From contig CANOEC010000021.1 of assembly GCA_947564735.1 (NCBI GenBank), forward strand, positions 1 through 64,000: a stretch of 64,000 bases of DNA. Direction: 5' to 3'. This document shows, one piece after another, positions 9,890 to 16,947 of this stretch. Position numbers and translations under genes: made by a program. Each line of letters begins with the position of its first letter. Position 1 is the first letter of the stretch. The notes below the pieces were generated by a model that made no database searches, had not been told where the DNA came from, and was given only the letters and a program-made list of their open reading frames with translations. This DNA is from an uncultured Lachnospiraceae bacterium (GTDB lineage Bacteria; Bacillota; Clostridia; Lachnospirales; Lachnospiraceae).

Positions 9890-11464
9890 TTATTTGATCA
9901 CTTTCCTTGTATAGGAAACAACAAAAACAGAAAACATGGACAATCCAATAATTTTTTCCGCAACCATAAAGTAATACGCACTTAGGATTCTGGGCATCAG
10001 CTCCCCACTCTCTATCTGAAGGAACACCTGAAGGCTGTATATCCATGCCGTCTTCCATTCATCCATTGTCTGGTATAAGGTTCCTTCTATCTGGAAGTTT
10101 GTGGTATTTATCCCGATGCAGCAAGAATATATCCATGCAAACCCTATAACGATCCCCAATATCCAGAACAGGAATTTTGACGGCTTCGTTGCATAATTAC
10201 CGCACAATATATCAAGAAACAATTTCTCAAACACCCATGCCACAGAGGCGCCCAGCAGTCTTATTGTGATTGTGGTATATGCCCATGATTTTTTCAGCAT
10301 GGAATTACTGTATTCCGTACTCCTCCCAACTGCGGCATAATCGGTCCAGACATCGTGTACCCTGCCCATGCTCCGGTACCGCTTACTGAGTACATACGCC
10401 GCATCCGCATTATCCGATTCCCCCTCGCTCTGGTAATTCTCCGACAGGATTATCAACTGGTTTGCCTTGTCAGTAGCGGAAGTCCGGCATAAGACAATTT
10501 CATCCTGTTCCGGGTCGTATACATATTGCAGCTGTTTATGGAAGAGATGCTTTGAGAATTTATTCTGGATCGTCAGCCTTCCCAATAAAGTAGACTTTTT
10601 CAAGCAATAGCAGGTATAGTTTTTATATCCCTGATTGCCTAACAGGACACAGTCGCGGATAACACTTTCCTGTATTACTATATGCTCTGCACGGGAAATC
10701 CTAAAATCAAGCAGTCCATTGACGTTTGCCTTATACATCAGGATCATTCTGACAACTGAATCGACAAAGTCAACCTTCATTGGCGGCGTCTCCACTTCCC
10801 AAAAGCTGAATTGTGCTTCAGGGCAGTCCATATATGCAAAACTCAGGGGCTGCGTGCCAAAATTACACTCATAAAACTCAACACTTCCGTCTATGCCTTT
10901 CATATAGTCAAAGCTTATCCCGCCTTCCTCCCCAAAATCCGTCCCCGAAAAAACCACCTCGCACTTGCCACCGCCAAATACTGTCCTGTCAAAATAAATC
11001 CCCTTGTCCCCGAACACCGTGCATCCAAAATATACATTGCAGTTAATGAACTGACAGCCTTTCATGGAAAAATCTGCATTTCCCATATCACTGTATGAAA
11101 AATCCACTTTCCCATAATAAAAGATATTATCATCCAGCATAATGCCAGACACGGTATCAGCAGCAATCATCTTACACCATGAAAAATCTGCCGCTATACC
11201 ATTTTTCCCACAAAATATACTGTCAGTAATATAATCAACCTTGATCTCGATGATTTCCTCTTTACCATAGCCATAACTGCTGCGGTATTCCGTCATGGAA
11301 AAACCTTCCACACATACTTGGTCCAGCGCCAGCGGAACACCCTTATGTATCGACTCATACAGTCCTTCCACATTAATGATTTCGTATTTTACCGGATTTA
11401 CCCCTGATATTTCAGGACATATATAAGTTGCACTGCCTTTTTTCTCTAAAGTTGCATGGAGCAT
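9890..11464 (-). CDS. Beta-helix protein with C-terminal two-TM ion-channel-like pore
   Basis: A 524-residue protein. Residues about 80-275 carry degenerate pentapeptide-like repeats (DFSYSDMGNADFSMKGC, VVFSGTDFGEEGGISFDY) that should form a right-handed beta-helix. A linker with a TPR-like helical pair follows (about 335-380). The C-terminus has a hydrophobic segment at 430-450 (FLFWILGIVIGFAWIYSCCI), a re-entrant pore-helix-like stretch at 474-491 (WIYSLQVFLQIESGELMP) and a last TM at about 495-517. This TM-pore-TM order is that of two-TM potassium-channel modules, but the filter position reads ESGEL rather than GYGD. It heads an operon with the HExxH and small TM genes. I infer a gated pore or membrane-disrupting effector; selectivity is unknown. 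Confidence 0.7.
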   Translation of the reverse strand: MLHATLEKKGSATYICPEISGVNPVKYEIINVEGLYESIHKGVPLALDQVCVEGFSMTEYRSSYGYGKEEIIEIKVDYITDSIFCGKNGIAADFSWCKMIAADTVSGIMLDDNIFYYGKVDFSYSDMGNADFSMKGCQFINCNVYFGCTVFGDKGIYFDRTVFGGGKCEVVFSGTDFGEEGGISFDYMKGIDGSVEFYECNFGTQPLSFAYMDCPEAQFSFWEVETPPMKVDFVDSVVRMILMYKANVNGLLDFRISRAEHIVIQESVIRDCVLLGNQGYKNYTCYCLKKSTLLGRLTIQNKFSKHLFHKQLQYVYDPEQDEIVLCRTSATDKANQLIILSENYQSEGESDNADAAYVLSKRYRSMGRVHDVWTDYAAVGRSTEYSNSMLKKSWAYTTITIRLLGASVAWVFEKLFLDILCGNYATKPSKFLFWILGIVIGFAWIYSCCIGINTTNFQIEGTLYQTMDEWKTAWIYSLQVFLQIESGELMPRILSAYYFMVAEKIIGLSMFSVFVVSYTRKVIK

Positions 11465-11589
11465 CCCTTTATTCCCCGCCTCCGCATTTCAAACATGCAT
11501 ATCTTAATTTTCCGATTATATAACTATGATTTTAGCTTGTTCCTTATCATATTATATACCCGCCTTTTCTATTTTTCAAACAAAGCTCT

Positions 11590-11960
11590 TCAGTCCAGCA
11601 TCATATTATGCAAAACCTTTCTTATCACCTTACGGCTGGTCTGGATTGCTTTCCTGTTACAGCCCAAAATACCTGCCGCTTTCTTTACCGTGATTTCCCC
11701 CAAATATAAAAGCCATACCAGCCCTGCAGCCTGTCCCGGCAGGTTCTGGATGGCATTATTTAACCTGAAACGGTATTCATTCCCTAAGACCACTTCCCCT
11801 GCCGTCTGCACCAGTCAGTCCTCTCCGTATGATGCCGGTACGCAATATGTATTACGATATCCTTCCTGTTCTGCCGCACAGCCGGATATCACGCCACACA
11901 GTTAATTATTTTTGCCCCTGCTTCCAAAGGCAAAATTATCCGGGTACGATCAGAGAAAAA
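11590..11960 (-). pseudogene. Broken sigma-region-4-like gene, copy 2
   Basis: The 5' part reads LPLEAGAKIINCVA, an in-frame TGA, then YPAVRQNRKDIVIHIAYRHH, and after a frame change at about 11810 continues into an intact-looking 73-codon frame ending at 11590. That part contains LPGQAAGLVWLLYLGEITVK followed by KAAGILGCNRKAIQTSR, the helix-turn-helix pattern of sigma-70 region 4 or related small regulators of integrative elements. A second, more truncated copy lies at 3321-3530 in the same orientation. The 73-codon 3' frame could still be translated, but has no good start site. Confidence 0.5.
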
Positions 11961-12113
11961 TCTACTTCCATACGGAAGAGCCGGTATAAGATTACAAAAC
12001 TTTAAACGATAAAAAGGGAACTGCAGCCAGCCAGAATATAAGCTGCAAGAAAAGGAAATGATATTGAAAATAAATTCAGGCGGCAGCATCCAGAAAAAAA
12101 CAGTGCCGCAGAT

Positions 12114-12332
12114 TTATAAGATCTGGTCTTTTTCAGAAGGGATATATCTGACAATATCTTTTATGTCACAATCTAAAATCCGGCACAGATCATTCAGTGT
12201 TTTCGTTGACACGTCCTTGTTGTGCTTTAAGCGGTGGAGCGTGCTGTGTGACAGATGATGTTTGTTTGTCAAGGTATACCAGTTTTCATTAGATTTATCC
12301 ATGGTTTCCCAAAATGGCGAATAGTCGATCAC
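12114..12332 (-). CDS. Single-domain XRE/Cro-type regulator, tandem copy A
   Basis: A 72-residue protein consisting of one HTH domain, with HHLSHSTLHRLKHNKDVSTK as the recognition region and LNDLCRILDCDIKDIVRYIP at the end, typical of the compact Cro/C1 type used by plasmids and integrative elements. The start is a GTG, with GAAGG eight bases upstream. Its neighbour at 12536-12754 is a close paralogue on the same strand. It is downstream of copy B and about 150 bases upstream of the broken sigma-like gene. Likely a DNA-binding repressor; target unknown. Confidence 0.78.
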   Translation of the reverse strand: MIDYSPFWETMDKSNENWYTLTNKHHLSHSTLHRLKHNKDVSTKTLNDLCRILDCDIKDIVRYIPSEKDQIL

Positions 12333-12535
12333 ATCCAGCGCCTTCTTTGATTTCCTCTTTAAACATAGGATAAATTATATCCCTGTAATTAAATATATCC
12401 GTAAAAATGAATATGCTTGACCATTTGGGGAGTATGGAAAGTGTAAGCCAAATAGTCTGAAAAAACCTGCCGGCAGACGTAAAACAGGAACCGGGACAAT
12501 AATAAAGCGGCAGCAATCAGGCAAACTGCCGCCTG

Positions 12536-12754
12536 CTATAATTTCTGCTCCCTTTCTGAGGGGATATACCGGACAACATCTTTTATGTCACAGCCTAAAA
12601 TTAGGCACCAGTCATTCAACGTCTTTGTTGATACATCTTTGTTATGCTTTAACCGGTGAAGCATGCTGTCAGATAAATGATGGGTGTACGTCAGCGTGTA
12701 CCAGTTTTCAGTTGATTTTTCCAGAGTATCCCAGAATGGAAGATAGTCGATCAC
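12536..12754 (-). CDS. Single-domain XRE/Cro-type regulator, tandem copy B
   Basis: A 72-residue HTH protein nearly identical in layout to copy A: same length, same opening MIDYxPFW, same LHRLKHNKDVSTKTLNDxC core and same VRYIPSE ending. It also uses a GTG start, with GAAGGGG just upstream. Differences cluster in the N-terminal helix and around the recognition helix (HHLSDSM against HHLSHST), which could alter operator choice. The similar flanks show that gene plus upstream sequence was duplicated. Likely a DNA-binding repressor. Confidence 0.78.
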   Translation of the reverse strand: MIDYLPFWDTLEKSTENWYTLTYTHHLSDSMLHRLKHNKDVSTKTLNDWCLILGCDIKDVVRYIPSEREQKL

Positions 12755-12849
12755 ATGCAGGCCCCTTCAGTTTCATTCTTACCCCTAGGATAGGATATAT
12801 TCTGATACCCGAATATCTTCGCAATAGCGATATACTAAATGAACAGGAG

Positions 12850-13159
12850 AGAAACAGGAATACTGCAGTCTGGCAGCCGCACCATCCAAAGATGATACAG
12901 AAGCAGGGATATTGTTTTTTGAAAATGCAAAAAGGTTGTTTCCGCTTATGGGAAAGAACCTGATGACACCGCAGCCATCACGGACAGACTGGAATGGCTG
13001 ATAAGGAGGGGGATATCCCACAGAAAAACAGGCACAGGACTACGGCAGAAAGAAGCAACAGAATATGTGGATAATGGCAGCCATGAAAAAATGTCTCGCC
13101 ATACTAAAAAAAATGAAACAGAAGGTGCTGTTCAGGATAGCATTATGGAAGATGGATGA
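12850..13159 (+). pseudogene. Possible frameshifted gene fragment, unrecognised
   Basis: Two plus-strand frames join near 12955: first AAAPSKDDTEAGILFFENAK, then KEPDDTAAITDRLEWLIRRG continuing to a stop at 13159. The amino-acid composition is protein-like across the junction, suggesting one coding sequence with a single frameshift. No start codon with a ribosome site and no family are recognised. Confidence 0.3.
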
Positions 13160-13596
13160 TATGTGGCGCTCAGCAGGCGGTAAGTGCTGGGAACTGTTCC
13201 CCCGTCTTTTTACTATACGCATACGGAAGAAGAAATAAAAAAGATCACAAACGAAACAACAGAAAAAATGACCGACGGGTTATAAGCCTTCTGTTTATCC
13301 TGCAGGGAAATATGAAAAACCACCCTGTCATGGATATGCCTGCTTCTGTACATCCGCTGCCGCCCTATTCTGCCCCACAGGTTCTTCACAGCCACACGGT
13401 CCTGCCCATCCATCCAGATCATGGCACCATGGAGGGACCGGAGTCTGTCTGGATATGAAATCCGGACAACACGGCTTTCGAACCACAAAACCATGCTATT
13501 CCACCATCCTCCCCTCGCCGATGGAATTATATAACCGGATATGGTAATATTAGAATAAAACAAGGCATCATAAAATCCTCCGGAGGCATAAAGGTT
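13160..13596. other. Intergenic before Y-family polymerase, no convincing gene
   Basis: Open frames on both strands here lack ribosome sites and known motifs. A GGAGG at about 13579 belongs to the polymerase start at 13597. Confidence 0.45.
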
Positions 13597-14763
13597 ATGG
13601 AAAAAAATCATATCTATATCGCAATTGACTTAAAATCTTTCTATGCCTCCGTGGAAAGTGTCGAGAGGCAGCTTGACCCCATGAATACAAATCTGGTTGT
13701 TGCAGATGCATCCCGGACTGAGAAAACGATATGCCTTGCTTTCTCACCTTCCCTGAAGTCTTTCGGCATATCAGGCCGTGCCAGACTTTTTGAGGTCGTC
13801 CAGAGAGTCAGGGAAGTCAATCTCCAGAGGAGATCCCATGCTCCGGGACATCAGTTCACCGGGGAATCCTGTCTCGCCGATGAATTGGATGAGCATCCTG
13901 AATTTTCCCTCTCCTACATCATCGCGCCGCCGCGAATGGCGCACTATCTGGAATACAGCACAAAGATATATGAGATATACTTAAAGTATGTTGCCCCCGA
14001 AGACATCCATGTGTATTCGATAGACGAGGTCTTCATGGATGCCACTGCATACCTGAAAACCTATTCCCTGACAGCCAGAGAACTGGCACAGAAAATGATT
14101 CTGGATGTATTAAACCAGACCGGGATCACTGCCACTGCCGGGATAGGCACAAACCTGTACCTGTGCAAAGTCGCCATGGACATCGTTGCAAAGCATGTCG
14201 AACCCGCTTCCAACGGAGTCCGGATCGCGGAACTGGATAAGATGAAATACTGGGAGCTTTTATGGGACCATAAGCCGGTCACTGATTTCTGGCGGGTCGG
14301 CAGGGGATATGCCCGGAAATTAGCTGAAAACGGCATGTTCACCATGGGAGATATCGCAAGATGCTCTGTCGGCAGCGGCAGGGGCTATTATAACGAAGAT
14401 CTGCTCTACAGGCTATTCGGCGTCAATGCAGAACTGCTGATAGACCACGCATGGGGATGGGAACCCACAACAATAGACCTCATCAAGCAGTATAAGCCCG
14501 AAACCAACTGCCTCAGTTCAGGACAGGTCCTCCAGTGCCCCTATGATTTCAATAAGGCAAAACTGATCGTAAAAGAAATGACCGACCTTCTTGTACTGAA
14601 CTTAGTTGAAAAAAGGCTGGTAACAGACCAGATAGTGCTCACCATCGGATATGACATCGAAAACCTTTCCAACCCTGAAATCAGCAGGATGTACAGGGGC
14701 GAGGTGACAGTGGATCATTACGGGCGGAGGGTTCCAAAACACGCCATGGCACCGCCAATATAG
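13597..14763 (+). CDS. Y-family DNA polymerase (DinB/UmuC type), C-terminally truncated
   Basis: The 388-residue frame has the Y-family catalytic palm: AIDLKSFYASVE with Asp11, and YSIDEVFMD with Asp143 and Glu144, followed by helix-hairpin-helix-like and little-finger sequence. Relatives in mobile elements are clearly longer. Here the frame breaks at about 14745, where one base appears missing; the next frame continues HGTANIG and LIMDAAMELYDRIVDKNLLV. The product therefore loses the end of the little-finger domain and the C-terminal tail. The palm is complete, so some activity cannot be excluded. These polymerases do error-prone translesion synthesis and are paired with YolD-like proteins, as here. 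GGAGG precedes the ATG. Confidence 0.8.
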   Translation: MEKNHIYIAIDLKSFYASVESVERQLDPMNTNLVVADASRTEKTICLAFSPSLKSFGISGRARLFEVVQRVREVNLQRRSHAPGHQFTGESCLADELDEHPEFSLSYIIAPPRMAHYLEYSTKIYEIYLKYVAPEDIHVYSIDEVFMDATAYLKTYSLTARELAQKMILDVLNQTGITATAGIGTNLYLCKVAMDIVAKHVEPASNGVRIAELDKMKYWELLWDHKPVTDFWRVGRGYARKLAENGMFTMGDIARCSVGSGRGYYNEDLLYRLFGVNAELLIDHAWGWEPTTIDLIKQYKPETNCLSSGQVLQCPYDFNKAKLIVKEMTDLLVLNLVEKRLVTDQIVLTIGYDIENLSNPEISRMYRGEVTVDHYGRRVPKHAMAPPI

Positions 14764-15034
14764 GAAGGAATACTTCCTCCACAAGACTCATCATGGATGC
14801 AGCCATGGAACTGTATGACCGGATTGTGGACAAAAATCTTCTGGTCCGCCGGATCAATGTCACAGCCAACCACTTGATAGATGAGGCGGCAGCAAAAGAG
14901 AGCGGGCAATCTAGGAAGCCATCCTGTCCGTGAAAAAGAAATATGGAAAGAATGCACTCCTGAAAGGGATGAATCTTGAAGAAGGAGCCACGACTCCTGA
15001 AAGGAACAACCAGATAGGAGGGCATAAGGCATAA
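14764..15034 (+). pseudogene. Out-of-frame 3' end of the Y-family polymerase gene
   Basis: The continuation is readable in two further frames: first LIMDAAMELYDRIVDKNLLV and RRINVTANHLIDEAAA, then, after an apparent deletion near 14890-14915, ILSVKKKYGKNALLKGMNLE and ERNNQIGGHKA with a stop whose last base is the A of the YolD-like start codon. This TAATG coupling is preserved although the upstream frame is lost. Confidence 0.6.
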
Positions 15035-15519
15035 TGGGAAACTATGACGATATCATCAACCTGCCACACCATGAATCCGCCACACATCCAAGGATGCCGG
15101 CTTTAGACAGGGCTGCCCAGTTCTCGCCCTTTGCCGCACTGACCGGGCATGGAGCCGCGATCAATGAAACTGCCAGACTGACAGCGGCAAGAATGGAACT
15201 GGATGAGGACAGAAAACAGGAGCTGGATGAATGCCTGCAGATGATACGGGGACACATTTCGCTGAAGCCGGAGGTTGCCATCACGTATTTTGTTGCTGAT
15301 GCCAAAAAAGAAGGCGGGACCTATCTTCAGGCAAGGGGAATCGTGGAGAAACTGGATGATACCGGACATAAGGTAATCATGCGAAACGGAACAGCCATAC
15401 CGTTCAATGATATCTATGAGATTACAGGTTCCATCTTTGAAGGCGCCGAAAAAAAACAGCCGTCCCTATCCGCTGAGCCCCGACATCCTCCATTCATGGG
15501 CATGGTAATTATACCTTAG
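15034..15519 (+). CDS. YolD-like protein
   Basis: A 161-residue cytoplasmic protein opening MGNYDDIINLPHHES, with RAAQFSPFAALTGHGAAINE and a long helical region, features of the YolD-like family that accompanies Y-family polymerases in Firmicute mobile elements. The C-terminal strand-rich part (GHKVIMRNGTAIPFNDIYEI) is also typical. The start overlaps the stop of the polymerase remnant by one base, showing the original translational coupling. The last 20 or so residues after TGSIFEGAE look unlike the family and overlap the opposite-strand gene at 15466-15738, so the 3' end may have been replaced. Exact function of YolD is not settled. Confidence 0.72.
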   Translation: MGNYDDIINLPHHESATHPRMPALDRAAQFSPFAALTGHGAAINETARLTAARMELDEDRKQELDECLQMIRGHISLKPEVAITYFVADAKKEGGTYLQARGIVEKLDDTGHKVIMRNGTAIPFNDIYEITGSIFEGAEKKQPSLSAEPRHPPFMGMVIIP

Positions 15520-15738
15520 CCGTAAGGTCTTCTGTGTCCCGTACAGGGAAGCCATGCCGACAAAATTTGCACCAAGGGATCCCCTGTCCTGATCTGTGGA
15601 TAAAATCTTGTTTATGGTGATCGTAATGATTTCGCCATTCCTGTCCCGGAACCGGAACCTCATAGGTGTAATCTTTCCATCCGTATCGGTACATGAAATC
15701 ATCTGTACCGGGATGTCCACACACAGGATGCTTTCCAT
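15466..15738 (-). CDS. Small conserved-looking hypothetical protein of mobile-element type
   Basis: A 90-residue protein from the ATG at 15738, which has an excellent AAGGAGG seven bases upstream; a longer frame to 15825 is unlikely to be used. It reads ILCVDIPVQMISCTDTDGKI then RFRFRDRNGEIITITINKIL, a small beta-rich domain. I recall similar small proteins beside Y-family polymerases in integrative elements, but cannot name a family. It is convergent with, and overlaps the end of, the YolD-like gene by 54 bases, an unusual arrangement suggesting a deletion or inversion junction nearby. Confidence 0.6.
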   Translation of the reverse strand: MESILCVDIPVQMISCTDTDGKITPMRFRFRDRNGEIITITINKILSTDQDRGSLGANFVGMASLYGTQKTLRLRYNYHAHEWRMSGLSG

Positions 15739-16072
15739 GCCGGCTCCTCCTTGTACATTCTTTTCCAGCAGGGACATTTTGTCATACCGGACATTTGTTT
15801 GTTGCGGGCAGCCTATAAAATCCATGCATCGCCATTCAATGCCGCAATAAATCCCTGCTGCTTATTATTCCATATTTGCCTGATTTCATATCCTTATTCT
15901 CTCCTATCCCTTTTTCTCTTAAAATAACCGGCATGAAACTTAATATGCACAGCTGCTATATAGCCTTATTTCTGTAATGAAAAGAAAATTTGTTTAAAAT
16001 ATAGTATTCTACGCATGTAAGTTGGCGGAGGACAGGCGCCGTCAGGAAATCCCATCATGAGAGGAGAACATC
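15739..16072. other. Intergenic between small accessory genes
   Basis: Contains the ribosome site of the minus-strand gene at its left end and an AGAGGAG for the plus-strand gene at its right end. AT-rich sequence around 15980-16020 may hold a promoter for the plus gene, but no clean pair of boxes is seen. Confidence 0.4.
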
Positions 16073-16264
16073 ATGTATATTACACAAGAGCAGAAAAACC
16101 GTTTTATAAACAACAGGGATTCATACTATCTTTCCGCCCATTCCGGGAACCGGGCAGAAAACCGCCAGAAATGCCGTGAATGCCTTGCTGTGTACAGAAG
16201 CTACCTGAATGCATTTTCCATCCTGGGCATCATGGAGAAATATGAAACCTACAAAAAACGTTAA
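16073..16264 (+). CDS. Small hypothetical protein of integrative-element type
   Basis: A 63-residue protein, MYITQEQKNRFINNRDSYYL followed by a Cys-containing helical segment (QKCRECLAVYRSYLNAF). The ATG has AGAGGAG at eight bases. Composition is soluble, helical and charged, without TM. It looks like the last intact member of the eroded element block. Function unknown. Confidence 0.6.
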   Translation: MYITQEQKNRFINNRDSYYLSAHSGNRAENRQKCRECLAVYRSYLNAFSILGIMEKYETYKKR

Positions 16265-16420
16265 TCCATTCTGGCATTAACCCGACATAGAAAGAGACAG
16301 GCGCCTGCTCCCCTGCCTCCGGAAGAAATCATGCCCAGACCCGGAAAATATCTCCATTATCAGACTCTTGTCCTTGGGGATATTATCCTCTGTCCGAGCA
16401 TTACCTGTCATGTTATAAAA

Positions 16421-16813
16421 TTATGGCATCCATAACTGTACATTATCACCTGCTGGCGTTACATTAGCTAAGGATTCCGTAGCAGACACAGTGCCCGTCC
16501 CGCTCTCCGCCATATCCTGTATGAGAAGGATTACGATATTATCAACTGCGGTATCTGCAGGGTTATCATATATCGCACTGCTCTGTTCTGCCGCCGGAAC
16601 TGTTTCCGTTATAGTTTCACCGGAGACAGGCATGTCTGTATAATTATCCACATCCTGCGCAGTGTCTGCAATCGTTTCACCACTTTGAAACGTTGAATTG
16701 TCTTCTGGCTGTATTACCGTTGACTGTGTATCAGCCGATCCTGTTTCACCCGCCTGTCCTTCGACTGCCTCTGTTCCTGCTGACGGCGTATCAAATATCT
16801 GTGCTCCTGTCAT
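16421..16813 (-). CDS. Low-complexity acidic Thr/Ser/Ala-rich protein, uncertain
   Basis: A 130-residue frame dominated by Thr, Ser, Ala, Glu and Asp, with recurrent SGETI, ADT and TVSATES-like motifs, no signal peptide and no TM. The ribosome site is weak (GGATATGG). It may be a fragment of a surface-protein stalk or a spurious frame; the biased composition argues against random sequence. No function can be assigned. Confidence 0.35.
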   Translation of the reverse strand: MTGAQIFDTPSAGTEAVEGQAGETGSADTQSTVIQPEDNSTFQSGETIADTAQDVDNYTDMPVSGETITETVPAAEQSSAIYDNPADTAVDNIVILLIQDMAESGTGTVSATESLANVTPAGDNVQLWMP

Positions 16814-16947
16814 ACCATATCCAGTGAGGAGTTATCTCAATTTTAGTAACAAACCATGCCGTATTTATGCGGATTGTGGCGTTTTGCAAACGCCTAAATG
16901 GAATTTTAATGGAAGGCTGAACTGATTACAAAATTCCTACACTCACC

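Noticed and set aside
16879-16895. GGCGTTT/AAACGCC hairpin near the GH120 gene
   Set aside because: No T-run on either strand; not convincing as terminator.
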